A stretch of DNA of 64,000 bases from Acinetobacter zhairuonensis (GCF_022601715.1 NZ_JAKVIM010000013.1:1-64000), one strand, 5' to 3'; numbered from the stretch's first letter, positions 1 through 10,181 are shown. Made by a program: numbers and translations. The notes: generated by a model not told the origin, from the sequence alone.

Positions 1-1
1 C

Positions 2-76
2 CCAGGTCTACGTTTTGCGATCCGTGAAGGTGGTCGTACAGTAGGTGCTGGTGTTGTTGCGAAAGTAACTGCATAA
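2..76 (+). CDS. tuf: Elongation factor Tu, C-terminal end (partial)
   Basis: The first bases encode the last 24 residues of EF-Tu, including FAIREGGRTVGAGVV and the ending KVTA, then TAA. EF-Tu is the GTPase that delivers aminoacyl-tRNA to the ribosome. Only the end of the beta-barrel domain 3 is inside the window, so the start is off the left edge. A strong terminator follows at once, so this is the last gene of its transcript. Identity is secure because this C-terminus is nearly invariant in proteobacteria. Whether it is tufA or tufB cannot be told. Confidence 0.93.
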   Translation, partial: PGLRFAIREGGRTVGAGVVAKVTA

Positions 77-90
77 TCACTTTATTGTGT

Positions 91-122
91 AAAAAAGCGC
101 TCCTTTGGGGCGCTTTTTTTTG
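91..122 (+). terminator. Rho-independent terminator of tuf
   Basis: A GC-rich hairpin (GCGCTCC paired with GGGGCGC, loop TTT) is followed by a run of eight T, 14 bases after the tuf stop codon. Confidence 0.9.
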
Positions 123-415
123 TTTTTTATTTTATTAATTCATTTTTTTTTAATTTATCTTGTATAGCCTTAGCTTATTTCTTGTATCGAGGAAGTGACT
201 TGACGCATTGTTTTTCTCTTGCCTCGAAAAAATAATTTCACTTATTGCGCTTTTTCCTTACGTCGAAATAAAGCATTGCTTTATTTCTCCTCATGTCCTT
301 AACTGATACCTCCTTGACCCTATTTGCCCTTATTTTAAGTTGTTAAAACCGTAATATTAGAAACAAGAAAAACAAGCATAAAGCAGGTTAGACCATATTG
401 GTCTATAGGAGTCCC
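123..415. other. AT-rich intergenic region with a 23-bp perfect palindrome
   Basis: About 290 bases without a convincing gene separate tuf from the next gene. The region has an 11-bp-arm palindrome at 265-287 (arm GAAATAAAGCA, central T). It also has a distant inverted pair TCGAGG/CCTCGA around 188-230. No paired -35/-10 could be assigned with confidence. The palindrome could be an operator for the downstream gene or a weak bidirectional terminator. Confidence 0.4.
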
Positions 416-418
416 ATG

Positions 419-1300
419 ATGAATGCTAAGGCAAAAATTACCAATCGTGCAGGCGCAAGTTTCCCTGTACGTCGTATGAATTTTAATTTTGAAAATGTGC
501 CTGAATATTGGATGAATGGCTCTGCGGGGCTGACACATTTTATGACAGCATTATCTGCACTATTTCCAGCGGGTGAGCAATTCTTTATAGATAGCGTTCG
601 TGCGGTTCGTTATCACCCTACTATTAAAGACAATCAGGTTTTACAAAAAGAAATCAGTGCCTTTATTGGTCAAGAAGCCATGCATACGCAAGAACACGTG
701 GGATTTAATGCTTCGGCACAAAAGTACGGACATGATGTCGCGCGTTTGGAACAGCAAACCGAAATAGTTATTCAAGGCTTTCGTAAAACCGCAGTCCTTT
801 TGTTTAAACCTGTGGGTGTTACCCAAGAAATGATTGACTTAATGGGAACCACTGCATTAGAGCATTTTACGGCAACCATTGCTTCACAATTGTTAGTGAA
901 TAAACACATTCAGGAATTGATGACCGATGAAACCATGTCGACCATGTGGTATTGGCATGCAGTTGAAGAAAATGAACATAAAGCTGTGGCTTATGATGTA
1001 TTTGAAGGGGTATTTGGGACGGGTATGAAAGCCTATCTCGCACGTTGCGGATCCTTAATTGCCGCGATGGCGACTTTACTTGTAGTGCAAAGCTATTTTG
1101 TCTTACGTTTATTAAAACAAGACAAGCAACTTAATTTTAAAGCTTTAAAAGACATCTATATTTATGGCTATAGTCCATCCAAAGGGATTATTACAGGGAT
1201 GGGACGTGAAATGCTGGCGTACTTTAAACCAGGATTTCACCCAAATCATTTAGACACCGTAAGTTTGTTGGCAAATTGGAAGGTAAAATTAGGCTTGTAG
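419..1300 (+). CDS. Metal-dependent hydrolase-like protein (PF10118-type)
   Basis: A 293-residue protein of the family annotated as predicted metal-dependent hydrolase (PF10118), common in Acinetobacter and other soil proteobacteria. Conserved stretches visible are GEQFFIDSVR near residue 50, EISAFIGQEAMHTQEH near 80 and WHAVEENEHKAVAYDVF near 180. The spaced Glu and His residues (QEAMH..EH, EENEH) look like a ferritin-like di-metal helical bundle. The substrate is unknown. The start was chosen at the second ATG of an ATGATG pair because AGGAG sits seven bases upstream; ATG 416 is nearly as good. It stands alone between a long leader and a terminator. Confidence 0.75.
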   Translation: MNAKAKITNRAGASFPVRRMNFNFENVPEYWMNGSAGLTHFMTALSALFPAGEQFFIDSVRAVRYHPTIKDNQVLQKEISAFIGQEAMHTQEHVGFNASAQKYGHDVARLEQQTEIVIQGFRKTAVLLFKPVGVTQEMIDLMGTTALEHFTATIASQLLVNKHIQELMTDETMSTMWYWHAVEENEHKAVAYDVFEGVFGTGMKAYLARCGSLIAAMATLLVVQSYFVLRLLKQDKQLNFKALKDIYIYGYSPSKGIITGMGREMLAYFKPGFHPNHLDTVSLLANWKVKLGL

Positions 1301-1327
1301 TGCTGGATTGTACGCTTGAAAGAGCAG

Positions 1328-1355
1328 AGGGATAGTAAAAATATCCCTGTTTTTG
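1328..1355 (+). terminator. Probable terminator of the metal-dependent hydrolase gene
   Basis: AGGGATA and TATCCCT form a seven-pair stem with a seven-base loop, followed by GTTTTTG. It lies 27 bases after the stop codon. Confidence 0.6.
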
Positions 1356-1417
1356 TTCGTTTCTATACGAAAAATTTTTATAATGCCTGTTCATATAGAT
1401 CATTAAGATGAACGGGC

Positions 1418-1876
1418 ATGATTCGTTTAATGCAGCACAGCGATGTCAATGCAGTCGCTCAAATTGAAAAATTGGTACAAAGCCATCCTTGGACAATCTC
1501 TCAATTTCAGGATGCCGTGGAAAGTTACCAAAGTACGGTGATTGAGCAGGCTGGGCAAGTGGTGGGCTTTTGTATTTTACAGCCAGTACTTGATGAGGCG
1601 AATTTACTCTTGATGGCGATTCATCCGAATCAGCAAGGCAAAGGCTTAGGTTTTCAGCTTTTAGAGCTATCGATAGCGCTTTTAAAAAATCAGCCTGTAC
1701 AAATTTTTTTAGAAGTGCGGGAAAGCAATCAAGCTGCAATTGCACTGTATGAAAAAGCAGGTTTCCATCAGATTGATTTACGTAAAAATTACTATCCATC
1801 TCCGAATGGTGGACGCGAGCATGCCATTATTATGGTGAAGGCATGCACCGATGATTTTGCGCAATTGTTTAAATAG
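1418..1876 (+). CDS. rimI: Ribosomal-protein S18 alanine N-acetyltransferase RimI
   Basis: A 152-residue GNAT acetyltransferase. The acetyl-CoA binding loop (motif A) is HPNQQGKGLGFQLLE near residues 69-83, preceded by the strand NLLLMAI. Motif B gives EVRESNQAAIALYEKAGF near 107-124, typical of RimI, followed by KNYYPSPNGGREHAIIM. RimI acetylates the N-terminal alanine of ribosomal protein S18 in the cytoplasm. Length fits the family (about 148-160). It is convergent with bpt. Generic GNAT proteins are the main alternative, but the YYPSPNGGREHAI ending is characteristic of RimI. Confidence 0.82.
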   Translation: MIRLMQHSDVNAVAQIEKLVQSHPWTISQFQDAVESYQSTVIEQAGQVVGFCILQPVLDEANLLLMAIHPNQQGKGLGFQLLELSIALLKNQPVQIFLEVRESNQAAIALYEKAGFHQIDLRKNYYPSPNGGREHAIIMVKACTDDFAQLFK

Positions 1877-1882
1877 TCCTTG

Positions 1883-1904
1883 GATGGAGTGAACTAGCTC
1901 CATC
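1883..1904. terminator. Hairpin between convergent rimI and bpt
   Basis: GATGGAG pairs perfectly with CTCCATC over an eight-base loop in the 38-base gap between the two convergent genes. It lacks a real T tract on either strand, so its strength as a terminator is uncertain. Confidence 0.4.
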
Positions 1905-1914
1905 ATATGCAGAC

Positions 1915-2730
1915 TTATTTAATAATCGAATTGTTCCAGCCTGAGGGGAGTGTGGTCATCAACGAGTTTCCCAGAAGCTGAATTTCTTCTGTACTGAGGG
2001 AACGATTAATGCGACGCCATTGTCCATCAAGCAACAATTCTAATGGGGTGTATTGCGATTTGTAATTCATTTTATTGGAATGAGGTACCCAGTAGCCCAA
2101 ATAGACATAGTCCAACTGTTGCTGCTTTGCATATTCAATCTGTTTCATAATGGCAAAAGCTCCTAATGAACGACGGTTTTCATCGGGATCAAAAAAAGTA
2201 TAGACCGCAGATAGACCATCATCCAGTTGGTCACAGGTGGAAACGCAGAGCAATTGTTCATCTTTCCAAAGTTCGAGGAAAAAGCTTTCACTACAGCTAT
2301 GAATAAGGAACTTTTCAAATTGATCATAACTCGGTGGGAACATATCACCATCGGCATGTCGTTCGCGGATATACCGTTCATACAGGGCATAATGCACATC
2401 ACTGGCATCTTTGGGCTGGGTAATTTTTACCGTCAAATCTTGGTTTCGCTTCCATGCTTTTTTTTGCTTACTGTTCATCTGGAAGTCTTGTACAGGGACA
2501 CGGCAAGATAGGCACTGGCGGCATAAATGACACTCAGGGCGATAGACAAAGTCACCGCTACGTCGGAAGCCGACACGGGAAAGTTCGGATAAAGTCACCA
2601 CATCAATCCGATGTGCTGGATCTAGAAAGACCATCCGTGCTGATTTTTTTTCAAGGTAACTGCATTCATGTGGTGGTGTAATGTAGTACTGCAAATCATT
2701 TAACAGGGACTTCGGGTGATAAGAATTCAT
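1915..2730 (-). CDS. bpt: Aspartate/glutamate leucyltransferase (arginyltransferase family)
   Basis: A 271-residue Bpt/Ate-type aminoacyl-tRNA-protein transferase. It moves leucine from Leu-tRNA to N-terminal Asp or Glu and so creates N-degrons for ClpS/ClpAP. The N-terminal domain carries the cysteine cluster RPECHLCRQCLSCRVP near residues 64-79. The C-terminal GNAT-like fold shows YERYIRERHADGDMFPP near 117-133, TCDQLDDGLSAVYTFFDPD near 165-183 and YLGYWVPHSNKMNYK near 210-224. AGGGA precedes the start. It lies 19 bases downstream of aat, so the two transferases of the bacterial N-end rule probably share one transcript. Confidence 0.93.
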   Translation of the reverse strand: MNSYHPKSLLNDLQYYITPPHECSYLEKKSARMVFLDPAHRIDVVTLSELSRVGFRRSGDFVYRPECHLCRQCLSCRVPVQDFQMNSKQKKAWKRNQDLTVKITQPKDASDVHYALYERYIRERHADGDMFPPSYDQFEKFLIHSCSESFFLELWKDEQLLCVSTCDQLDDGLSAVYTFFDPDENRRSLGAFAIMKQIEYAKQQQLDYVYLGYWVPHSNKMNYKSQYTPLELLLDGQWRRINRSLSTEEIQLLGNSLMTTLPSGWNNSIIK

Positions 2731-2749
2731 AAAGATCCCTCTATTGTTC

Positions 2750-3481
2750 TCATTCGATTAACTGCGAAGATAACGCTATTCTTTTACTTGAAAATACACC
2801 CTCTTGATACTTTTTCCAATCGATAGGGGGTTGTTTTATAATATCTTGTAACGAATTTAGGTATTCTTGTCGAGAAATCGTACAAGCACCGAGACTAAGT
2901 AAATGATCATTGACCAATTGGCAGTCAATCCAAGGCAGTTGATTTTCTTGTCCAAGCAGCATCAAGGTATAAAAAGCCATTTTTGACACATCGGTACGGG
3001 TGCTAAACATCGACTCCCCAAAGCAGCCTTTACCAATGCTGACACCATACAGCCCACCTACAAGCTTTTCTTGTTCCCAGACTTCCACACTATAGGCATA
3101 GCCCGCGGCGAACATGCCCAAATAGCCTTGAATGATGTCTTCTGAGATCCAGGTTTCATCTGCATAGCTACGGGGCAGGGCACAAGAGCGTATAACCGAT
3201 TCAAAAGCATGATTGATGGTAATTTTATAATCATGCTTTTTCATGTTGCGTAGTAAGGATTTGCTCGGATGATATTGCTCGGGTTGAATAATGCAGCGTG
3301 GCTCTGGGCACCACCAGCAAATCGGCTCATCGGCTGAAAACCATGGGAAAAGTCCATGGGTATAGGCTTCATACAAGGTGGAAGGGGAGAGGTCTGCGCC
3401 AATACAAATTAAACCATGACCATCTGGATCGGCTTCAATGGGGTCAGGGAAAACGAATTGAGAGAGTGTAAGTTTCTGCAT
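2750..3481 (-). CDS. aat: Leucyl/phenylalanyl-tRNA-protein transferase
   Basis: A 243-residue Aat. It adds Leu or Phe to N-terminal Lys or Arg for degradation through ClpS/ClpAP. Diagnostic motifs are [18 protein letters not shown] near residue 23, [21 protein letters not shown] near 42, [27 protein letters not shown] near 122, and GESMFS near 151. The frame is open upstream to ATG 3532 and TTG 3538. I chose ATG 3481 because the family begins just before this FxFP segment, although no strong ribosome site precedes it. It is upstream of bpt in the same orientation. Confidence 0.93.
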   Translation of the reverse strand: MQKLTLSQFVFPDPIEADPDGHGLICIGADLSPSTLYEAYTHGLFPWFSADEPICWWCPEPRCIIQPEQYHPSKSLLRNMKKHDYKITINHAFESVIRSCALPRSYADETWISEDIIQGYLGMFAAGYAYSVEVWEQEKLVGGLYGVSIGKGCFGESMFSTRTDVSKMAFYTLMLLGQENQLPWIDCQLVNDHLLSLGACTISRQEYLNSLQDIIKQPPIDWKKYQEGVFSSKRIALSSQLIE

Positions 3482-3589
3482 AGAAGATAAAATGAAATGG
3501 AATGGTTTAAAATTAACGGAACTAAGTTTCATTGACAATTTTTATTGTTCAACTTTAGCATGCATGAACGAATAGAAAAGGTTTGTGTG

Positions 3590-3889
3590 ATGCTAAAAAT
3601 TATTGCAGAAGATTTTATTGATATTAAAAAAATTGATTTGGTTTTAGCACTTTATCAAGAACTTGTTGATAAAACGAGATGTGAAGAAGGATGTGTTGCG
3701 TACGATTTATATCATGATATAAAAAATTTAGGACATTTTGTTTTTATTGAGGAATGGGTAGACCGAGCTGCATTAGATCGACATGTTCAGTCTGAGCACT
3801 TTCAACGGTTAGTTCCTCAAATTGACCAATATCAGACGAGGGCAGGACGCTTTACACATTTGGACCATTTTGAAAATATGAAGAGATAA
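3590..3889 (+). CDS. YgiN-like antibiotic biosynthesis monooxygenase (ABM) domain protein
   Basis: A 99-residue single-domain protein with the ABM ferredoxin-like fold. Motifs are MLKIIAEDFI at the N-terminus, EEGCVAYDLYHD near 31-42 and FIEEWVDRAALDRHVQSEHF near 51-70. Relatives act as quinol monooxygenases or dimeric haem/quinone-binding proteins; the substrate here cannot be told. The frame is open further upstream to a TTG, but the ATG with AAGG eight bases before it gives the normal family length. It is monocistronic and convergent with trxB, sharing the hairpin at 3897-3932. Confidence 0.7.
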   Translation: MLKIIAEDFIDIKKIDLVLALYQELVDKTRCEEGCVAYDLYHDIKNLGHFVFIEEWVDRAALDRHVQSEHFQRLVPQIDQYQTRAGRFTHLDHFENMKR

Positions 3890-3896
3890 ACATCAT

Positions 3897-3932
3897 AAAA
3901 AAGACACCCAATCATTTATTGGATGTCTTTTG
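3897..3932. terminator. Bidirectional terminator between ABM gene and trxB
   Basis: AAAAGACACCCAAT pairs with ATTGGATGTCTTTT with one mismatch. A-rich and T-rich flanks on both sides allow it to serve both convergent genes. Confidence 0.8.
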
Positions 3933-3943
3933 TATCGATTGAA

Positions 3944-4915
<972 letters not shown>

Positions 4916-5116
4916 TCAAAATTTATGAAATTATACGTGAAAGTGTATAACAGTTGTGTGTGATCAATGTGGGTAATATTGATCATGCAAATCGATTTGA
5001 GCTATATAGAATAAAGTTAACAACAAGCCCTCATAATCTTGCATCTTTTTTACGTGAACAGGTGCATAATATCAGGTTTTATTAAGAAACAAATTCAGGT
5101 TGTTTTCTAGAAAAAC

Positions 5117-8100
5117 ATGAATGAAAAAATGCCTACAGGACAGAGTATGACTGCGGTGTCGGGTGCTTATGCACAGCGCTTAATGATGACATTATTTTTA
5201 GTCTCATTTGGGATTTATCTGTTCCTTGCAACAGTCACTTATACGCCTTTTGATCCAGGCTGGATGCATATATCGAGTGACACTCAACAAGTGTCGAATG
5301 CAAGTGGTGTTGCAGGAGCTTGGATTTCAGATTTATTGTTTGGATTTTTAGGCTGGGCAAGCTTACTCATTCCAATTTTCTTATTTATTGAAGCAATTCA
5401 GGTTTGGTGGCCACGTAGCTTTTTGAACCGACCATTCCGTTATGCTGCCCAATTTTTTATTCTGTTAGCGACTGCAACTTTATTATATTTATTCTGGGAA
5501 GTGCCCGCGGACACTTTAGCCAATGCCTCTGGCGGTATTATTGGTTATGAGTTGGGGCAAAGCCTAAGCCAGCTTTTGACTATTTATGGTGCTGCAATTT
5601 TCTTAATCGTGTTTTGGTTAGTGTTATTTACCCTCGCATTTGCGATCAAGTGGAATAAGACTTGGGAGACACTACAAGCAACACCTGCTTACCTACAAGA
5701 TTTGTTTTATAAAAATGTGCCAGAAAGTGAGTCGGACTTTGACCGTACCACTCCGCAGGTGAAAAAACAGGTGGTTGCCGTTGCCCCAAGTAAAACATCT
5801 GTACCAGCAGAATCAACTGTTGAAACTCAGCCTCTGAATCCTGTAGAGCAGCCTTTTGTTGCGGGTGTAGCAGCAGAACGTTTGTTTGATGATATGGTGC
5901 AGAAAGAGTCGACTACGCCCCAAACTATTGATTTAGATGATGATGAAGAGTTTGAAAAGACTTTAGCTAAAGCACACCAACTTGAACAAGACAGTCAGCG
6001 TAAGATTGCAACAGGTGAAGTTTGGCGTGCGCTGAATACCCATAATGATCATCAACATAAACAAGATATTGAAGCATTACTCAAAGCAGCTGAAGATGAA
6101 ACAGTAATTCCGAAGCATGACTTTAGTTCTGTGGTTGAGCGAGAACATCCTACTAATGTTGCGCTTGAAGTTCCAGCCAACAAAGTGGAAAGCCGTGTTG
6201 ATTGGGATGATGATGAGATCTTTGATGATTTACTTGCAGCTGTTCCTAGTGGCAAAACGGCAACCGATATACATAGTCCGTTTCAGCGTCCTGAATTACA
6301 AGTGATTCAACCTGCTGAATATGCAGCTGATCTTGCAATTGCAGAATCGGCAGCACTAGGAGCCACGGTTGCTACAGCAACCGCTGTAGGCGTTGCGGAA
6401 GGGGCGGTTAAGGCTCGCTTACTGAATGATGAATTAGATCGTTTTCTGGATGATTTTGATGCAGAAGAGCATCAAGCTGAGGCTACTGTAGCTACGCAAC
6501 CGACGACATCATCTTATGCACAATCCTCTGCATTTGTACAAGCACCGATTCAGCATGCCCCGATTGATACAACTGCAAACAGCGCAGCGCAGGCAAAAGC
6601 TGAGTTATCTAAAGAAGCCTTTATCGAAGCTTGGCAAGAAACCGCAGGTAAGCCCCAAGATGAAGATGAGTTTGTTTTTGATGCTCCGTTGACTGATGCA
6701 GCAGGACGACCAATGTCACGTGCCATGCAAGTGGCACAAAAGCGCCGTGATTTATCGACTTTACCTGGCTTAGAATTGCTGGATCGTGTTGATCCCAACA
6801 AGAAGGTGAACTTTACTGCCGAGCAATTGGCTCGCCTATCTGAATTACTTGAAATTAAGCTGCAAGAGTTTAATGTCAAAGCTAAAGTGGTCGAGGCTCA
6901 ACCAGGTCCTGTCGTGACACGTTTTGAATTAGATTTAGCGCCAGGGGTGAAAGCCTCTAAAGTCACCAATATCTCCAAAGATTTGGCGCGTTCCATGTCC
7001 ATGGCTTCGGTGCGTGTGGTGGAAGTGATTCCAGGTAAACCGTACATTGGGATTGAAGTGCCGAATAGTGCACGAGAAATGGTACGTTTGATTGAGCTGT
7101 TGGAAACACCTACTTATCGAGACCCTACGGGCTTACTGTCTATGGCAATGGGTAAGGATATTTCAGGGAATCCTGTGATCACAGACTTGGGCAAGGCACC
7201 ACATATGTTGGTGGCTGGGACAACAGGTTCGGGTAAATCCGTTGCAGTCAACTCGATGATCTTATCGATGTTACTCAAATACACCCCAGATCAGTTGCGC
7301 TTAATCTTAATTGACCCAAAACAGCTAGAATTGGCGAACTATAATGATATTCCGCATTTGCTCACGCCTGTTGTGACCGACATGAAAGATGCAGTAAGTG
7401 CTTTAAACTGGTGTGTCAATGAAATGGAACGCCGTTATAAGCTGATGTCTTTCTTGAAAATTCGTAAACTGGCGGACTATAACCGCAAAGTGGAAGAAGC
7501 AATTGCGAATGGCGAAGATTTAATTGATCCAACTTGGAAACCAAGTGATTCCGCAACTCAGGAACGCGCACCACGTTTAACCCCGTTACCTTCGATTGTG
7601 ATTGTGGCGGATGAATTTGCCGATATGATCATGCAGGTGGGTAAAAAAGCCGAAGAAATGATTACCCGTTTGGCACAGAAATCACGTGCGGCAGGGATTC
7701 ATTTACTCCTCGCGACGCAACGCCCATCAGTCGACGTGATTACAGGTTTGATTAAAGCCAACATTCCGACGCGTGTTGCGTTACGTGTCAACAGTAAAAT
7801 TGACTCGCGAACTATTCTGGATGCGGGTGGTGCAGAAGACATGCTGGGTCATGGTGATATGCTATTTTTAGGACCAGGTAAAATTGAGCCTGAACGTGTG
7901 CATGGTGCCTTTATTTCGGATGATGAAGTGAATCGTATCTGCGATGCTTGGCGTGAACGTGGTGATCCGGACTATATTGATGAGATTCTCACACCATTTG
8001 ATGAAGAGCCGACCTCACGTGGTTTTGAAGAGGGTGATGGGGGTTCTGATCGTGATGCCTTATATGATCAATGTGTTTCCTTTGTACTAGAAACCCGTAA

Positions 8101-8233
8101 AGCATCTACTTCGTCCTTACAGCGTAAGTTCAGCTTGGGGTATAACCGTGCTGCACGAATCATCGATCAGATGGAAGAAAATGGCATTGTAAGTGCCATG
8201 GGGCCCAACGGCAAACGAGATATTTTGGTTTAA
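5117..8233 (+). CDS. ftsK: DNA translocase FtsK
   Basis: A 1038-residue FtsK that couples septum formation to chromosome dimer resolution and terminus segregation. The N-terminal 4-TM domain covers about residues 20-185. A long acidic, Ala/Gln-rich linker runs from about 190 to 550. The motor follows: ELDLAPGVKASKV in the alpha domain, Walker A GTTGSGKSV near 701, LILIDPKQLELANY, Walker B IVIVADEFAD near 830, and LLLATQRPSVDVITGLIKAN. The C-terminal winged-helix gamma domain (DALYDQCVSFVLETRKAS to the end) reads KOPS and contacts XerD. ATG 5117 has a weak ribosome site and ATG 5129 is an alternative. Confidence 0.96.
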   Translation: MNEKMPTGQSMTAVSGAYAQRLMMTLFLVSFGIYLFLATVTYTPFDPGWMHISSDTQQVSNASGVAGAWISDLLFGFLGWASLLIPIFLFIEAIQVWWPRSFLNRPFRYAAQFFILLATATLLYLFWEVPADTLANASGGIIGYELGQSLSQLLTIYGAAIFLIVFWLVLFTLAFAIKWNKTWETLQATPAYLQDLFYKNVPESESDFDRTTPQVKKQVVAVAPSKTSVPAESTVETQPLNPVEQPFVAGVAAERLFDDMVQKESTTPQTIDLDDDEEFEKTLAKAHQLEQDSQRKIATGEVWRALNTHNDHQHKQDIEALLKAAEDETVIPKHDFSSVVEREHPTNVALEVPANKVESRVDWDDDEIFDDLLAAVPSGKTATDIHSPFQRPELQVIQPAEYAADLAIAESAALGATVATATAVGVAEGAVKARLLNDELDRFLDDFDAEEHQAEATVATQPTTSSYAQSSAFVQAPIQHAPIDTTANSAAQAKAELSKEAFIEAWQETAGKPQDEDEFVFDAPLTDAAGRPMSRAMQVAQKRRDLSTLPGLELLDRVDPNKKVNFTAEQLARLSELLEIKLQEFNVKAKVVEAQPGPVVTRFELDLAPGVKASKVTNISKDLARSMSMASVRVVEVIPGKPYIGIEVPNSAREMVRLIELLETPTYRDPTGLLSMAMGKDISGNPVITDLGKAPHMLVAGTTGSGKSVAVNSMILSMLLKYTPDQLRLILIDPKQLELANYNDIPHLLTPVVTDMKDAVSALNWCVNEMERRYKLMSFLKIRKLADYNRKVEEAIANGEDLIDPTWKPSDSATQERAPRLTPLPSIVIVADEFADMIMQVGKKAEEMITRLAQKSRAAGIHLLLATQRPSVDVITGLIKANIPTRVALRVNSKIDSRTILDAGGAEDMLGHGDMLFLGPGKIEPERVHGAFISDDEVNRICDAWRERGDPDYIDEILTPFDEEPTSRGFEEGDGGSDRDALYDQCVSFVLETRKASTSSLQRKFSLGYNRAARIIDQMEENGIVSAMGPNGKRDILV

Positions 8234-8246
8234 TATTGTTCTTTGG

Positions 8247-8275
8247 AAAAGCCTGCTTGAAAGCAGGCTTTTTTA
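8247..8275 (+). terminator. Rho-independent terminator of ftsK
   Basis: AAGCCTGCTT and AAGCAGGCTT form the stem, followed by TTTT, 14 bases after the ftsK stop. It may also serve the convergent LysR gene. Confidence 0.88.
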
Positions 8276-8281
8276 TTGGGC

Positions 8282-9163
8282 TTAATCATAGAACATGGTC
8301 TGGGCGAGCTCTATAAAGGCACGTGTTGCGGGACTCATCAGTTTTTGATTGCGTACTGCGAGTCCAATTTCGCGCTGCGTGTTGGGCAGTAAGGGTCTTT
8401 TCACGACATTGGGGTGCAGTGCCAGCAATTCAGGCGTCATTGCCATATCTGCCACGATAGAAATCCCTTCGTGTTGATTGACCATATTTAAAATGGTGAG
8501 CAGTTGCGACAGTTGATACTGAATTTTGGGCTGGATTTCATATTGTTTGAGTAGTTTTTCAATATGCGTCTGACTGCCGGCTTTGGTCAAAATAAATGGA
8601 TAATGCGTGAGTTGGGTAATATCGACCTGACTCATTTGTGCGATCGGGTAAGAGTTGGGAATCAGCGCGATGAAAATGTCTTTAATCAGCGGGAAGGTAT
8701 CCAGTTGATGATTGGGCAGGACAGCAAATCCGACATCTACCTGCTGATTTAAAATCCATTGCGTGACTTCATCATCGGTGCTTTCTTCAACAAAGACCTC
8801 GATGTGAGGATATTGCGTTCTAAATGCCTGTAGCAGTTCGGGTAGGAGGTGAATTGAAGCTGATGCACCAAAGGAACCAATTCTTAAGCTGCCTTGCTGT
8901 AGCCCATGCGATGCAGCGATTTGTTGTTGCATCACTTGTGCCGTATTTAAAATTTCTTGGGCATGAATACGTAGCTGTTGCCCAATTTCAGTGAGTACTA
9001 CATTGTTTTGTTCCCGACTAAACAATTTTACACGCCAAAAATGCTCCAGACTTTTAATGGCATGTGAAACGGCAGACTGAGAAATTCCCAGTTGTTTTGC
9101 CGCATTGCTAAAACTCTGGTGCTTTGCGACCAATAAGAAGATTTCGAGCTGGCTAAAGGTCAT
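8282..9163 (-). CDS. LysR-family transcriptional regulator
   Basis: A 293-residue LTTR. The N-terminal winged helix-turn-helix is FSQLEIFLLVAKHQSFSNAA..LGISQSAVSHAIKSLE (residues 3-43). The effector domain starts near residue 90 (GSLRIGSFGASASIHLLPELL) and has the usual two-lobed periplasmic-binding fold. It is divergent from an AEC-family transporter. The short shared promoter region carries a regularly spaced ATGAG/CTCAT triad (9171-9197), which suggests it controls the transporter and itself. The effector is unknown. Confidence 0.85.
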   Translation of the reverse strand: MTFSQLEIFLLVAKHQSFSNAAKQLGISQSAVSHAIKSLEHFWRVKLFSREQNNVVLTEIGQQLRIHAQEILNTAQVMQQQIAASHGLQQGSLRIGSFGASASIHLLPELLQAFRTQYPHIEVFVEESTDDEVTQWILNQQVDVGFAVLPNHQLDTFPLIKDIFIALIPNSYPIAQMSQVDITQLTHYPFILTKAGSQTHIEKLLKQYEIQPKIQYQLSQLLTILNMVNQHEGISIVADMAMTPELLALHPNVVKRPLLPNTQREIGLAVRNQKLMSPATRAFIELAQTMFYD

Positions 9164-9170
9164 TAGGGGT

Positions 9171-9197
9171 ATGAGTAAATGCTCATTTTATTATGAG
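9171..9197. promoter_or_regulatory. Putative LysR operator, three pentamers on 11-bp spacing
   Basis: ATGAG (9171), CTCAT (9182) and ATGAG (9193) alternate in orientation with starts exactly 11 bp apart, about one helical turn. They sit between the divergent LysR and AEC transporter starts. TGAG-N6-CTCA also fits the loose LTTR box form. The functional claim is inference. Confidence 0.45.
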
Positions 9198-9269
9198 ATG
9201 GAATAAGGATTATATTCTGCTTGCAACATGAGTCAAAGCAGACTTGTGTACTGGAATTGGAACACCTCA

Positions 9270-10172
9270 ATGAACATGATTTTGGCACTCTTCCCCTTGG
9301 TTGGCTTAATTGGGCTGGGATACATCTTTAAACGAACTCACTTTTTACAAGATGAGTTTTGGGGGAATTCAGAAAAATTAAACTACTATATTTTATTCCC
9401 TGCACTGCTATTTACTAATTTGGCTGATGTGGAGTTAGAACTCAGTTCAATTCTTAGTCTTTACATTTGCTTGCTGCTGGTCATCCTGCTGCTTAGTGTA
9501 TTTTTACTGATCCTTAAGGTTTATGTGCGTATTCCAGTACGCCGTTTCGGTGTCTATTTACAAAGCCAGATTCGTTTTAATACGTATATCGGGCTTTCTT
9601 TAATGGGGCTGATGTTTGGTGCTGCGGGAATGCACTTATTTGCCATGATTATTGCTGTGGCAATTCCCGTGGTGAATGTGCTGTCGGTCTGGTCATTTAG
9701 CCAGAGTGCAAAGGGGCAGTTTCGCCAGACTTTGATTTCAATTGTTAAAAATCCCCTAATTCTGGCATGTGTGGTGGGAATTTTATTTAATCTGTCGGAT
9801 TTAAGCCTGTATGCGGGTGTTGCACAATTATTGAAATTGCTGGCAAGTACCAGTCTACCCTTGGGACTTATTTCTGTTGGGGCTGCATTGCAGTTCAGTC
9901 AGTTAAAATCTGATTTCTGGCGAGTGATTTGGAATAGTCTGTCGCGACTGCTGCTTGTACCTGTTTTGACTTATGCGATTGGGAAAGGCTTGGGGCTTGA
10001 GCCATTGCATATTCAGGTATTGGTGGTGTTTTTTGCTTTACCTACAGCTTCGGCATCGTATATTTTGACCCGATTCTTTCATGGTGACAGTCAACTCATG
10101 GCCGCGATTATTAGCATGCAAACTCTGTTGTTTGCATTGAGCTTTCCTGTGCTGATGCAATTCTTGTTTTAG
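9270..10172 (+). CDS. AEC-family (auxin efflux carrier type) transporter
   Basis: A roughly 300-residue inner-membrane protein with about ten hydrophobic helices, typical of the AEC family. Motifs are ILALFPLVGLIGLGYIFKR at the N-terminus, YYILFPALLFTNLA near residue 40, a gap loop near 110-120, and the C-terminal repeat PLGLISVGAALQF followed by FFALPTASASYIL. Family members export or exchange carboxylates or amino acids; this substrate is not known. The frame opens upstream at ATG 9228, but the family begins at the MNMILAL position. It is divergent from a LysR regulator that probably controls it. Confidence 0.78.
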   Translation: MNMILALFPLVGLIGLGYIFKRTHFLQDEFWGNSEKLNYYILFPALLFTNLADVELELSSILSLYICLLLVILLLSVFLLILKVYVRIPVRRFGVYLQSQIRFNTYIGLSLMGLMFGAAGMHLFAMIIAVAIPVVNVLSVWSFSQSAKGQFRQTLISIVKNPLILACVVGILFNLSDLSLYAGVAQLLKLLASTSLPLGLISVGAALQFSQLKSDFWRVIWNSLSRLLLVPVLTYAIGKGLGLEPLHIQVLVVFFALPTASASYILTRFFHGDSQLMAAIISMQTLLFALSFPVLMQFLF

Positions 10173-10181
10173 CATCGAAAT

